A stretch of 44,827 bases of DNA from an uncultured Elusimicrobia bacterium (GCA_903917735.1 CAIXBR010000012.1:1-44827), one strand, 5' to 3'. Positions 7,541-16,714 are shown, numbered from the stretch's first letter. Notes: generated from the sequence alone by a model not told the origin. Translations and numbers: made by a program.

Positions 7541-9505
7541 CCCGTAAGGGTCGGCCTCTATGAAATATTTCACACCCGGGCGCTGCGGCAGGGAACCGGC
7601 TTTTTCCAGGGCCAGCATGGCGGCTTTTTCCGAAGCGGCCTTGACCAGGTAATACTCGCTGTAGAATTTCCTTTTCTCCTGGCCGGCGGGGGCCACCGGG
7701 CCGAGCACCTCGCTGTTATCCCCGGACTTGCCCAGAAAGGAGAGCGCTTTCAGGAAGTCGGAGGCGGCCGCGGCCATGGCCGCGCGGTTGAAAGAGGCGA
7801 ACCGGGCCTTCACTATATGGCAGAAGGGAGGGTACAGGAAATCCCTGCGGGAGGCAAGCTCGCCGTCGGCGAACGAGGGATAGTCCATTTCCTGCAGGCG
7901 GGAAAAAACGTAATGGTCGGCTTCGCGCGTCTGGATAAAAAGCTCGCCTTTGCCGCCGAGCAGCCGCCACGCGCCGTAGAATGACTGGAAGGCTTTTTCC
8001 GAGGCCCGGAAATCCGCAGTTGACAGGTCCGAATCCGCGTCCAGGAAAGAGACGAGAGAGAGCCGGGGGGCGCCCAGCTCCCGTAGCGCTATGCGCGTGC
8101 CCACCAGCACGTCGGCCTCGCCTTTGGAAAAGCTTTCGAGGGAAGAGCGCATGGCCTTCAGCGAACCGCGCAGCACATCTCCGTCGAAACGGGCTATTTT
8201 AGCCCCGGGTAGCAGCCTGGCGACCGCCTCCTGGGTTTTCTGCGTGCCGGCGCCGCAATCGCGGAAGACTTTGCCGCCGCACTTCGGGCAGGTTTCGGGC
8301 CTGGGTGTTTTTTTGCCGCAGCGCCGGCACAGCAGCACAGCGCCTGTTTCCGCCGTCTTCAGCAGCGTCAGGCCCGGGCCGCAGGCGGGACAGCGCGGCA
8401 TCCAGCCGCAGTTCGCGCAGAAGAGGCGGGAAGCGTAGCCTTTGCGGCCGGCTATTATCAGCGCCTGCCTGCCGGCGGCTACCGCGGCGCGCAGGCTGTC
8501 GGCCAGCGGGCGGGCCAGGATATCTCCCGGGTAGTCCGCCATGTTGAGCACACGCACTCCGGGCCCGGGCCCGGCCGCCGCGGGGGGAACGGCGTCGAAC
8601 CTTTTAAACTCTCCTGACGCGGCGGCGCCCCAGCTCTCTATCGACGGGCAGGGGCTGGCCAGGACGGCGGCTCCGCCCAACGCCTTCATCCGCTTCAGCA
8701 GCACCTCACGCGCGTGATAGAAAGGCTCCGCTTCCTCCTGCCTGTAAACATCCTCGTGCTCGCCGTCCATAAGCCCCAGGCGCAGGTTTCGGAAAGGCAG
8801 AAAAACTCCGGTACGCGTGGCTATCATAACCTTGAATTTCCCGGCCAAAGCTCCGGCCCAGGCTTCGGCCCGCTTTTTAGGGGTCAGCCTGGCGTGCCAG
8901 GAGCCCACCCGGCCGGGGAAAAACGCCTCGAAAGCGGCGGCCAGCGGTGGGATGAAACTGAGGTCGGGGACCAGCAGGAGGCCCTGGGCGTCTTCGGCGT
9001 TAAGGGCGGCGCCGAAGATGGCGGGATAGATAAGTTCGCGCCGCTCAATGGCGGCCAGCCTAAGCAGGTAAGCGGCGGGGGCGCCGGAGGAAAGCAATCT
9101 CAGAAGCCCTGCTATTTCCGGGATCTCCGGGGGCGGGGAGGCCAGGCCGGGCTCCGGTGCAGGAGGGGGCGCGGCGATATCGCGCGGGGCGTGCGAAAAA
9201 AAGGCCCCGAGGCAGAGGCCCAAAGGCGAGCCCCAACGCGCCGACATCCAGGCTGATATCGAAAGGGCGTTTTCGGGGAAAAGCGGGTTCTCGTCCAGCA
9301 GGTGAAGTACCTTCTTCAGTTCTTTGAATTTAGTCAGGTCAGCGTCTTTTTCGGGCAGCACGCGCAGGATAACGCCCACGGCCTCCCTTTTGCCGAGCGA
9401 GGCCCTGACGCGCAACCCGGGCGCGGCGCTCAACTCAAGCTCCTCCGGCAGCAGGTAATAGAAAGTCCGCTTCAGCGGTATCGGGAAAGAAATTTCAGCC
9501 AGCAT
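7532..9505 (-). CDS. priA: PriA-like primosomal protein N', helicase motifs degraded
   Basis: 657 residues, somewhat short for PriA. PriA recognises stalled forks and reloads the replicative helicase. The N-terminal 3'-DNA-binding domain (1-105, FPIPLKRTFYYLLPEEL...GLRVRASLGKREAVGVI) is present, as are four CxxC pairs of the zinc module (CANC, CPAC, CRRC, CPKC) and the C-terminal domain (YPPFCHIVKARF). The ATPase motifs are not: the Walker A position reads LLSSGAPAAYLLRLAAI instead of GVTGSGKT, DEEH is DGEH, the GSATPS motif is ASPCPS, KGHDF is LRELGA, and QVAGRAGR is shortened to GAWRLL. Identity as a PriA homologue is secure; helicase activity is unlikely. Actinobacterial PriA is a known helicase-less parallel. 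Tyrosyl-tRNA synthetase follows after 29 nt. Confidence 0.9.
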   Translation of the reverse strand: MLAEISFPIPLKRTFYYLLPEELELSAAPGLRVRASLGKREAVGVILRVLPEKDADLTKFKELKKVLHLLDENPLFPENALSISAWMSARWGSPLGLCLGAFFSHAPRDIAAPPPAPEPGLASPPPEIPEIAGLLRLLSSGAPAAYLLRLAAIERRELIYPAIFGAALNAEDAQGLLLVPDLSFIPPLAAAFEAFFPGRVGSWHARLTPKKRAEAWAGALAGKFKVMIATRTGVFLPFRNLRLGLMDGEHEDVYRQEEAEPFYHAREVLLKRMKALGGAAVLASPCPSIESWGAAASGEFKRFDAVPPAAAGPGPGVRVLNMADYPGDILARPLADSLRAAVAAGRQALIIAGRKGYASRLFCANCGWMPRCPACGPGLTLLKTAETGAVLLCRRCGKKTPRPETCPKCGGKVFRDCGAGTQKTQEAVARLLPGAKIARFDGDVLRGSLKAMRSSLESFSKGEADVLVGTRIALRELGAPRLSLVSFLDADSDLSTADFRASEKAFQSFYGAWRLLGGKGELFIQTREADHYVFSRLQEMDYPSFADGELASRRDFLYPPFCHIVKARFASFNRAAMAAAASDFLKALSFLGKSGDNSEVLGPVAPAGQEKRKFYSEYYLVKAASEKAAMLALEKAGSLPQRPGVKYFIEADPYGFH

Positions 9506-9557
9506 AAGCGTTACGGCGCACGGGCGTTAACGGGTTCGGTTCAAGACGCCGGCACGT

Positions 9558-10361
9558 TTAATCTATTTTACCGTTTTCGAGGAAAGACTTCAGCAGCTTC
9601 ATGTCTTCCCAAGTATCGCGTTTCAGGTTGGGGTTGCGCAGCAGGGCCGCAGGGTGGTAGGTAGGGATAACTTTGATGGGGTGCCCGGGGCCGAACAGTT
9701 CAACCGGGTAGTCGTAAGAACGGCCGCGCACTAGGGATATGCCCTTGTCAATGCCGAGCAGCACCTTCGTGGCCACCGAACCCAGGGTGACTATGCAGAG
9801 GGGCTTTATAGCGCGCAGCTGTTCGTCGAGATAGGGGCGGCAGGCGGAGATCTCCTCCGGAGTGGGGGGTCGGTCGTTGCCGTGCGCCTCCGGGGTTTCC
9901 GGATTCTTCATCGGGTGGCACTTCACTATATTGGCGATGTACACTTCCGAACGCTTCAACCCCAGCACGGTTTCCAGGATCTTGTCCAGCAGCTGGCCGG
10001 AGCGCCCCACGAAAGGCTCGCCCTTGTGGTCTTCCTGGAAGCCCGGGCCTTCGCCTACGAAAACGACTTTGGACTTGTACGAGCCCACGCCGAAAACGGC
10101 ATTCAGCCTGGCGTGCCCCAGGCCGCACTTGCGGCATTTGCCGACTTTCTCGGCTAGCGTGTCCATGTCCGCGGGAGGCTGTTTGGTCATAGAGGTGTCG
10201 GCTGGCCCGGCTGGAACTGCGGCCGGATACGGGGAGGGGGCTGAAGCGGACGCGGCGCTTTTCAGCGGCGCGCCGCGCCACGGGGACTCGGCCAGATTTT
10301 CATCCAGCGCCTTTATATAGACGGCCATGTCTTTGGCCGCCGATGCCAGCTCCCGCCTCAT
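9558..10361 (-). CDS. Family 4 uracil-DNA glycosylase (Fe-S)
   Basis: 267 residues. It removes uracil from DNA as the first step of base excision repair. The first ~65 residues are Ala/Pro-rich linker, common in this family. The glycosylase domain follows with the cluster cysteines C76 and C79 (KCRKCG), C148 (IVKCHP) and C174 (ISACRPYL), motif A VFVGEGPGFQED (100-111) and motif B YHPAALLRNPN. Compared with thermophile enzymes the segment between the last two cysteines is longer. The stop lies 52 nt before priA and the start 6 nt after the rpoZ-like gene, so co-transcription is likely. Confidence 0.93.
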   Translation of the reverse strand: MRRELASAAKDMAVYIKALDENLAESPWRGAPLKSAASASAPSPYPAAVPAGPADTSMTKQPPADMDTLAEKVGKCRKCGLGHARLNAVFGVGSYKSKVVFVGEGPGFQEDHKGEPFVGRSGQLLDKILETVLGLKRSEVYIANIVKCHPMKNPETPEAHGNDRPPTPEEISACRPYLDEQLRAIKPLCIVTLGSVATKVLLGIDKGISLVRGRSYDYPVELFGPGHPIKVIPTYHPAALLRNPNLKRDTWEDMKLLKSFLENGKID

Positions 10362-10367
10362 ATAAAG

Positions 10368-10691
10368 TTATTCTTTCGAGGGCTTTTCGTCTTTGGCTTC
10401 CTTGCGGGGCTTCCTCGGCTCGTCGGAGCGCTTGGAGGCCATCTTTTCTTCAAAGACCTGGTCGCTCTTGACGGCGTCTTCTATCTCGGGAACCTTTATC
10501 TTGCCGCTGACCACGTCGAAAAGGGAGCGGTCTATCAGCTCCGCCATGGGGATATTGCGGAACTCCTCCTGGCGGCGCAGGTGGCGGGCCCACTGCATGG
10601 CGCGCACGATATCCTGGTACTTGGAAGGGCCGTAATCTGAAATCAGTTTTTCCAGGTCGGCTTCGGTCTCAACTTTTACATGCGTCGTCAT
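10368..10691 (-). CDS. rpoZ: RNA polymerase omega subunit-like protein
   Basis: 107 residues. The core YGPSKYQDIVRAMQWARHLRRQEEFRNIPMAELIDRSLFDVVSGKIKV follows the omega pattern of a 'R/KYxxVxxAxxRAxxL' helix followed by an 'IAxxEIxxGKI' helix. The match is divergent but the position directly behind gmk, a widespread gmk-rpoZ arrangement, supports it. Omega binds the beta' C-terminus and helps RNA polymerase assembly. The final ~35 residues are charged and Lys/Glu-rich, longer than usual. If not omega, it is an unknown small cytoplasmic protein. Confidence 0.7.
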   Translation of the reverse strand: MTTHVKVETEADLEKLISDYGPSKYQDIVRAMQWARHLRRQEEFRNIPMAELIDRSLFDVVSGKIKVPEIEDAVKSDQVFEEKMASKRSDEPRKPRKEAKDEKPSKE

Positions 10692-10726
10692 ATTATAAAC
10701 CTCCGTTAACTCCGTCTAAAATCCGC

Positions 10727-11371
10727 CTAGGGCTTACGGCCTATGGCTTTTTTCCCGAGCTGTTTCCCGAAAGCCCGGACCTTGTCCAGGTTGCGCCCTA
10801 TCTTTCGGGTCTCAAGGTCCGCTATCGCGGCCACTTCGCGCACAGCCTCGGGGAGCTTGTTGTTTATCACCAGGTAATCGAACTGCGATGCGACTTTGAT
10901 CTCGGCGCGCGCCGTTTCGAGCCTGACCGCCACGTTCTCCGGCTTCTCGCCGCGGCCGCGCAGGCGCTGCACCAGCGTCTTAAGGTCCGGCGGCAGCAGG
11001 AACACGGTAACGGCCTGCGGGAAGAGCCTCTTCACCGACCGGGCGCCCTTCACGTCGATCGTCATCACCGGGATGCGGCCTTTCTCCAGTACTTCCATCA
11101 CGGACTTCACCGGGGTGCCGTAATAATTGCCGTGGACCCTGGCCCATTCCAGCAGCTTCCCGCCCCGGCGGAGCTTGCGGAACTGCCCGACGGTGAGGAA
11201 ATAATAATCCCTTCCGTCGGTCTCGCCGGGGCGCCTGGGCCGCGTCGTGCAGGTCACGCTGAAGGCGAAGCGCTTGTCCAGCTTAAGCAGGCCCGAACGC
11301 ACAACGGTCTTTCCGCCCCCGGAGGGGGCGGAAATGACCATCGGGAAGTACTTGTAGTTGCCTTTTCGCAC
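10727..11371 (-). CDS. gmk: Guanylate kinase
   Basis: 214 residues, usual size. It phosphorylates GMP to GDP with ATP. The P-loop APSGGGKT (15-22) has Gly where Ala is common. The GMP-binding region CTTRPRRPGETDGRDYYFLT and the lid RLRGRGEKPENVAVRL are visible. The C-terminus is lysine/arginine-rich. The start is a GTG at 11371, read as Met; the nearest in-frame ATG is internal and would cut into the first strand. It precedes the rpoZ-like gene by 35 nt. Confidence 0.96.
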   Translation of the reverse strand: MRKGNYKYFPMVISAPSGGGKTVVRSGLLKLDKRFAFSVTCTTRPRRPGETDGRDYYFLTVGQFRKLRRGGKLLEWARVHGNYYGTPVKSVMEVLEKGRIPVMTIDVKGARSVKRLFPQAVTVFLLPPDLKTLVQRLRGRGEKPENVAVRLETARAEIKVASQFDYLVINNKLPEAVREVAAIADLETRKIGRNLDKVRAFGKQLGKKAIGRKP

Positions 11372-11411
11372 TTACTGGCCTATGGCTGTGCCGTACCAAG
11401 CGCTATGCGCA

Positions 11412-14204
11412 TTAGACGGCCTTGTTCTTTCTCGGGTTCCTGATCTGGGACTGCGCCGAGGACAGTATGGCTATCGGCACGCGGAACGGGGAGCAGGACA
11501 CGTAGGTCAGGCCCACCTTGTGGCAGAACGCGACCGAGGCGGGCTCGCCTCCCTGCTCGCCGCAGATGCCGATCTTAAGGTCTTTGCGGGTCTTGCGGCC
11601 GCGCTCTACGGTGATCTTTATCAGTTCGCCCACGCCGTCCTGGTCTATGGTCTGGAACGGGTCCACGGGGATGATGCCTTTCTTAACGTAGTCGTTCAGG
11701 AAGGGACCGGAGTCGTCGCGGGAATAACCGAAGGTCATCTGGGTGAGGTCGTTGGTGCCGAAGGAGAAGAACTCCATGGTCTCGGCGAGATGGCCGGCCA
11801 TAAGACAGGCGCGGGGGATCTCTATCATGGTGCCGACCATGTACTTCACCTTCACGCCTTTCTGTTTCATGACTTCGGCGTACACGCGGTGTATGATCTC
11901 GGACTGGTTCTTCACCTCGTTCTCGAGGGAGACCACGGGGATCATGATATCGGGGAACACCTTCACGCCTTCCTTATGGAGTTCGGCGGCGGCTTCGAAT
12001 ATCGCGCGGGCCTGCATCTCGGTGATCTCGGGGTAGGTGACGCCCAGGCGGACGCCGCGGTGCCCCATCATCGGGTTGGATTCGCGCAGGCCGGTGGCGC
12101 GGGCTTCAAGCTCCTCGTAGGAGATGCCGAGGGCCTTACCCAGCTCTTCCAGCTTCTCCTTCTGGTGCGGCACGAACTCGTGCAGGGGGGGGTCCATCAG
12201 GCGGATGGTCACGTGGAAGCCTTCCATCACCTTAAGGGTGTTCTTGATGTCGTTCTTCATGTAGGGGAACAGGTCGCTGAGCGCGGCTTTGCGCTCCTCG
12301 AGGTTCTTCGACATGATCATCTTGCGCAGCTGGAACAGCGCCGCGTCGGAGCCCTTGCCGTAGAACATGTGCTCTATACGGAACAGGCCGATACCCTCGG
12401 CGCCGTAAGTGCGGGCCTGGGCGGCATCGGAGGGGGTGTCCGCGTTGGTCCACACCTTAAGAGCGCGGATGGAATTGCAGAACTTCAGGAAGTCCTGGAG
12501 CATGGCCATGGTGACTTCGCCGGGTTCGACCAGCGCCATCTTGCCGGAGTAGACGAGACCGCGGGAACCGTTAAGGGATATCCAGGCGCCTTCATTAAGG
12601 ACCGTGCCTCCGAGGCTGAGCGTCTTGGCCTTCAGGTCGATCTTTACGTCGGCGCAGCCGACGACACAGCATTTGCCCCAGCCGCGGGCCACAAGGGCCG
12701 CGTGAGAGGTCATGCCGCCGCGGGCCGTGAGGATGGCTTCCGCCGCCCTCATACCTTCTACGTCTTCGGGGTTGGTCTCTTCGCGGACCAGGATGACGCG
12801 CTTGCCTTCCTTCTTCCACTTAACGGCCTCTTCGGCCGTGAAAACTATCATGCCGACGGCGCCTCCGGGGCCGGCGGGAAGGCCTTTGCCTATGGGCTTG
12901 GTACCGAGCTCCATCTTGGGATCGAGGATGGGGTGCAGCAGCTCGTCGAGCTGGTCCGGAGAGACGCGCATCACGGCCTCTTCCTTGGTGGCGAGCTTTT
13001 CCTTCTGCATGTCGAGCGCCATGCGCACCGCGGCCAGGCCATTGCGCTTGCCGACGCGGCACTGGAGCATCCACAGGCGGCCGTTCTCAATGGTGAACTC
13101 GATGTCGAGCATGTCGTGATAATGCTTCTCGAGCTTGGCGCGGATGGCGGCCAGCTCTTTGTAGGCCGCGGGCATAAGCTGCTCAAGGGACTTGAGGTTC
13201 TTGGACTGCTCGTTGCGGCTGGATTCGTTGATGGGGTGGGGGGTGCGGATGCCGGCCACCACGTCCTCGCCCTGGGCGTTCTCGAGGAACTCGCCGAAGA
13301 AGGCGTTCTCGCCGGTGCCGGGGTTGCGGGTGAAGCCCACGCCGGTGGAGGAATTATCGCCCATGTTGCCGAACACCATTGCCTGCACGTTAACGGCGGT
13401 GCCCCACTCGGCGGGAATGCCCTCTATGCGGCGGTAGGAAACGGCGCGCTTGCCCATCCAGGAGGCGAACACGGCGCCGATGGAGCCCCACAGCTGGTCC
13501 ATGTGGTTGTCGGGGAATTCTTTTTTCAGGACTTCCTTCACCTTAGCCTTGAAGAGAACGGACAGTTCCTTCAGGTCCTCGGCGGTAAGGTCGGTGTCGG
13601 ACTTGGCGCCGCGCTTGGTCTTCATGTCGTGCATGATGCGCTCAAGCTGCTTGCGGATGCCCTGGTCGTCGGCGGGTTCGATGCCGGCGGCCTTTTCCAT
13701 GACCACGTCTGAGTACATCATGATCAGGCGGCGGTAGGAGTCGTAAACGAAGCGGGGGTTGTTGGTGAGCTTTATCAGGCCCGGGATGGTCTCGCTGGTG
13801 AGACCGCAATTAAGGATGGTCTCCATCATGCCCGGCATGGAGGAGCGGGCGCCGGAGCGCACGGAGACGAGCAGCGGGTTCTCGGAGTCGCCGAATTTCT
13901 TGCCGGTTATTTCCTCAACCTTGCGGAGGTTCTTCTCAACGTCCTGGGTGAGGCCCTTCGGGTAGGAGCGCTTGTTGGCCCAGTAGTAGGTGCAAATTTC
14001 GGTCGTGAGCGTGAAGCCCGGGGGAACGGGCAGGCGCAGGTCGGGATGGCCGGCCATCTCGGCGAGGTTCGCGCCCTTGCCGCCCAGCAGGTTCTTCATC
14101 GAGGCTTTGCCTTCGGCTTTGCCGCCGCCGAAGAAATAAGTTACTTTTTTGGAAATTTTAACGGAAGATGCTTTAACCTTGGATTTAACAGCCGTCTTAG
14201 GCAT
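11412..14204 (-). CDS. ppdK: Pyruvate, phosphate dikinase
   Basis: 930 residues from the ATG at 14204, with AGGAG about 9 nt upstream; the open frame runs further but without support. The enzyme interconverts pyruvate + ATP + Pi and PEP + AMP + PPi. The N-terminal ATP-grasp domain begins after a ~22-residue Lys/Ser-rich extension (MPKTAVKSKVKASSVKISKK) at FFGGGKAEGKASMKNLLGGKGANLAEM. The swivelling domain carries GGMTSHAALVARGWGK with phospho-histidine H501. The C-terminal TIM barrel has GTMIEIPRACL and the CGEQGG catalytic loop. PPDK suggests PPi-linked glycolysis or gluconeogenesis. The protein is slightly longer than the common ~875 residues because of the extension. Regulation: see the candidate promoter upstream. 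Confidence 0.97.
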   Translation of the reverse strand: MPKTAVKSKVKASSVKISKKVTYFFGGGKAEGKASMKNLLGGKGANLAEMAGHPDLRLPVPPGFTLTTEICTYYWANKRSYPKGLTQDVEKNLRKVEEITGKKFGDSENPLLVSVRSGARSSMPGMMETILNCGLTSETIPGLIKLTNNPRFVYDSYRRLIMMYSDVVMEKAAGIEPADDQGIRKQLERIMHDMKTKRGAKSDTDLTAEDLKELSVLFKAKVKEVLKKEFPDNHMDQLWGSIGAVFASWMGKRAVSYRRIEGIPAEWGTAVNVQAMVFGNMGDNSSTGVGFTRNPGTGENAFFGEFLENAQGEDVVAGIRTPHPINESSRNEQSKNLKSLEQLMPAAYKELAAIRAKLEKHYHDMLDIEFTIENGRLWMLQCRVGKRNGLAAVRMALDMQKEKLATKEEAVMRVSPDQLDELLHPILDPKMELGTKPIGKGLPAGPGGAVGMIVFTAEEAVKWKKEGKRVILVREETNPEDVEGMRAAEAILTARGGMTSHAALVARGWGKCCVVGCADVKIDLKAKTLSLGGTVLNEGAWISLNGSRGLVYSGKMALVEPGEVTMAMLQDFLKFCNSIRALKVWTNADTPSDAAQARTYGAEGIGLFRIEHMFYGKGSDAALFQLRKMIMSKNLEERKAALSDLFPYMKNDIKNTLKVMEGFHVTIRLMDPPLHEFVPHQKEKLEELGKALGISYEELEARATGLRESNPMMGHRGVRLGVTYPEITEMQARAIFEAAAELHKEGVKVFPDIMIPVVSLENEVKNQSEIIHRVYAEVMKQKGVKVKYMVGTMIEIPRACLMAGHLAETMEFFSFGTNDLTQMTFGYSRDDSGPFLNDYVKKGIIPVDPFQTIDQDGVGELIKITVERGRKTRKDLKIGICGEQGGEPASVAFCHKVGLTYVSCSPFRVPIAILSSAQSQIRNPRKNKAV

Positions 14205-14275
14205 AATGTTTAGCTCCTGTTGACTATTTGTCCCGCGGGTGCGGGTCTTGTGGGCCCTTTGGGGGGCTTTCCTTA

Positions 14276-14305
14276 ATGATACAAAATGGCGGGGCGGGTG
14301 GGCAA
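14276..14305 (-). promoter_or_regulatory. Candidate ppdK promoter
   Basis: On the minus strand TTGCCC (14305-14300), an 18-nt gap and TATCAT (14281-14276) fit a sigma-70 promoter. It would give a leader of about 65 nt before the ppdK ATG. The -35 is weak. The 9-bp repeats lie just upstream. Confidence 0.45.
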
Positions 14306-14307
14306 TA

Positions 14308-14362
14308 AGCAGAAACAGCAAGCAGAAACAGCAGAAACAGCAGAAACAGCATAAGCAGAAAC
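14308..14362. repeat. AGCAGAAAC 9-bp repeats
   Basis: Five copies of AGCAGAAAC start at 14308, 14321, 14330, 14339 and 14354. The middle three are in exact tandem and the outer two are set off by 4 and 6 nt. The array fills the gap between the small membrane-protein gene and the ppdK promoter. It could be slippage-prone simple sequence or a binding-site array. Confidence 0.9.
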
Positions 14363-14380
14363 AGCGTTACGCGAAGGGGT

Positions 14381-14575
14381 TCATTTAACGAATTTGCGCT
14401 CCAGCCATTCTACGGCCATGGGGGCCATGATGAACAGGGGGATAAGGCAGAGCACCAGGAACAAAGGACCGCCTATGCGGCGCAGTATGGCGTCAAGGCC
14501 GGTCCAGTAGGTCAGGCCCACCGCCAGCACTACTCCTATCATGCGGTTACTGCGCTTTACATCGGAAAGTTTCAT
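14381..14575 (-). CDS. Two-helix small membrane protein
   Basis: 64 residues starting at the ATG at 14575, which overlaps the oligopeptidase stop (ATGA). Residues 12-29 (MIGVVLAVGLTYWTGLDA) and 36-57 (GGPLFLVLCLIPLFIMAPMAVEW) are hydrophobic and probably cross the inner membrane twice, with a basic ending ERKFVK. No family is recognised. Overlap with the peptidase gene suggests translational coupling. A longer frame reaching 14878 is rejected since it reads antisense-style residue usage inside the peptidase gene. Confidence 0.65.
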   Translation of the reverse strand: MKLSDVKRSNRMIGVVLAVGLTYWTGLDAILRRIGGPLFLVLCLIPLFIMAPMAVEWLERKFVK

Positions 14576-16677
14576 TCTTTTATCCCTTCCAGGTCCAGCA
14601 CGAAGGCGTATTCCAGGGCCGTGAGCTTCATGGACTCGAAACGCCCGGACCTGCCGCCGTGGCCGGTATCCATATCCGTTTTCAGCAGCAGGAGGTTCTT
14701 GTCCGTCTTCATGTCCCGCAACTTGGCCGCCCACTTGGCCGGCTCCCAGTACTGCACCTGCGAATCGTTCAGACCGGTGGTTATCAGCAGGTTCGGATAG
14801 GCTTTCCTCTCCACGTTGTCGTAGGGGGAGTAAGAAAGCATATAGTCGTAATATCCCTTCGCGTTGGGGTTGCCCCATTCGTCGTATTCGCCCGTGGTCA
14901 GCGGAATGTCGGGGTCCAGCATCGTAGTGACCACGTCCACGAACGGCACGTCGGCTATTATGCCTTTGTAGAGGTCCGGGGCCATATTTGACACCGCGCC
15001 CATCAGCAGACCTCCGGCGGAACCGCCCTCGGCGTAGATGTGTCCGGGCGAAGTGTAGCCGTGCTCCGCCATGTAGCGCGTCGCGTCTATAAAATCGTAA
15101 AAAGTATTCTTCTTCTTAAGCAGCCTGCCGTCCTCGTACCAGCGCCTGCCCAGTTCAGAGCCGCCGCGTATATGCGGCATAACGTAGATGAAGCCCCTGT
15201 TCAGCAGCGAAAGGCGCGCGGCGCTGAAGTGCGGGTCGGTGCTGTAGCCGTAGGAGCCGTAGGAATAAACATAGACCGGGTTCCTGCCGCTTTTCAGGTC
15301 CAAACCTTTTTGATAAACGATCGAGACCGGAATCTTTTCCCCGTCGCGCGCCGTTATCCACAGCCGCTCCTCCCGGTAGTCCTCAGGCCTGAAGCCGCCC
15401 AGCACTTCCCGGCGCTTCATCAGTTTCTTCGCGCCGGTCTTCATATCCACGTCGTAGATCGAATCCGGAGTGGTCAGGGAATTGTAAGTGACGCGGAGAA
15501 CGTCGGTCCTGTATTCGTAATTCTCGCCGAGGTCGGTCATATAGGCCGGCTCGTCGAAATCTATATAGCTGTCGGGGCCGCCGGCGCGGCTGAAAAGATG
15601 GAAGCGGCCCAGGGCGTTGTTGCACTCCTTAAGCGCCAGCCAGCCTTCAAAAACCTCGACGTACTCCACCAGCGTGTCCTCCCGGTGCGGCACAAGGTCT
15701 GACCACGAGGACATTGCCGTGGAAGAGGCGGGGCAGACTGAAACCTTGAAATTGCGGGCATTGTCGTTGTTCAGCACGAAGAACCTGTCCCCGCCGTCCG
15801 CCACATCGTATTCCAGTTTGGGCGTGCGCGCTTGGAAGACCACGGGAGGGTCAGAAGGCCGGTCGGCGTTTATAAGGCGGTACTCGGTGGAAAGCGTGGC
15901 CGCCGACTTTATAAAAATGAAGCGGTCCGTGCCGGATTTTGACAGGTCCGCCTCGAAAGTCTCGTCGGGTTCAAAATAGACCTCACGGTCTTTCCCGCCA
16001 AACTCATGGGCTAGGACGCGGTCCCAGCGGAGCGTTTCCGGGTCCTGCTTAACGTAGAAAAGAGTGCTGTTGTCGTTAGCCCAGACCATGCTGCCGGCGG
16101 TTTTTTCTATCTTATCGGGGGAGGTCCTGCCGGTCTCGAGATCCTTGAAATAGATGTCGAAGAAACGCCTGCCGCCGGTGTCCATCGCGTAGGCTATCAT
16201 CTTGTGGTCCGGGCGTATAGCGGGGAAAGCGACCTGGCAGAAGGCTTTCCCTTCGGCCAGCCCGTTGACGTCCAGAATAACCTCTTCCGCGGCTTCCGGC
16301 GAGCCGTTTCTGCGGGCGTAGACCGGATATTCCTTGCCGGCCTTGAAAGTTTTATAGTAGTAGTAATCCCCGTATTTGAAAGGCACGGTGGAATCGTCCT
16401 GCTTTACGCGACCTTTCATTTCCGTGAAAAGTTTCTCCTGGAGCGGCACCGTATGCTTCAGGGCGGCGTCGGCGTAGTCGTTCTCGGCCTTCAGGTACGC
16501 CGCAACTTCCGGATCTTTCCTTTCTTTAAGCCAGTAATAATCGTCCACGCGCGTCGCGCCGTGTTTTTCAAGCCTGAAGGGGACCTTTTTCGCCTTCGGC
16601 GGCACAGCCGCACCCGCAAAGTCATTTATCTCCATAAAGTTAAAACTATCGCCGCCTGGCCGGCCGGGATACTTCAT
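14572..16677 (-). CDS. ptrB: Oligopeptidase B (S9A prolyl-oligopeptidase family)
   Basis: 701 residues from the ATG at 16677, which has GAGGAG 9 nt upstream; an ATG at 16635 lacks such a site. The family cleaves short peptides after Arg or Lys. The N-terminal lead HGATRVDDYYWLKERKDPEVAAYLKAENDY is diagnostic. A seven-bladed propeller region follows, then the alpha/beta-hydrolase domain with the nucleophile S553 in GGSAGGLL and the catalytic His in DTGHGG near the end. No signal peptide is seen, so it is probably cytoplasmic. The trailing two-helix gene overlaps its stop. Confidence 0.93.
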   Translation of the reverse strand: MKYPGRPGGDSFNFMEINDFAGAAVPPKAKKVPFRLEKHGATRVDDYYWLKERKDPEVAAYLKAENDYADAALKHTVPLQEKLFTEMKGRVKQDDSTVPFKYGDYYYYKTFKAGKEYPVYARRNGSPEAAEEVILDVNGLAEGKAFCQVAFPAIRPDHKMIAYAMDTGGRRFFDIYFKDLETGRTSPDKIEKTAGSMVWANDNSTLFYVKQDPETLRWDRVLAHEFGGKDREVYFEPDETFEADLSKSGTDRFIFIKSAATLSTEYRLINADRPSDPPVVFQARTPKLEYDVADGGDRFFVLNNDNARNFKVSVCPASSTAMSSWSDLVPHREDTLVEYVEVFEGWLALKECNNALGRFHLFSRAGGPDSYIDFDEPAYMTDLGENYEYRTDVLRVTYNSLTTPDSIYDVDMKTGAKKLMKRREVLGGFRPEDYREERLWITARDGEKIPVSIVYQKGLDLKSGRNPVYVYSYGSYGYSTDPHFSAARLSLLNRGFIYVMPHIRGGSELGRRWYEDGRLLKKKNTFYDFIDATRYMAEHGYTSPGHIYAEGGSAGGLLMGAVSNMAPDLYKGIIADVPFVDVVTTMLDPDIPLTTGEYDEWGNPNAKGYYDYMLSYSPYDNVERKAYPNLLITTGLNDSQVQYWEPAKWAAKLRDMKTDKNLLLLKTDMDTGHGGRSGRFESMKLTALEYAFVLDLEGIKE

Positions 16678-16714
16678 GCGCCGGCGCTCCTCGCCGTATC
16701 CGCCGGCCGCTTTA

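Noticed and set aside
11358..13712. 784-residue open frame on the plus strand opposite ppdK
   Set aside because: It is antisense to a certain ppdK gene; His/Gly/Val/Leu-rich composition with no domain fits a shadow of a GC-rich coding strand.
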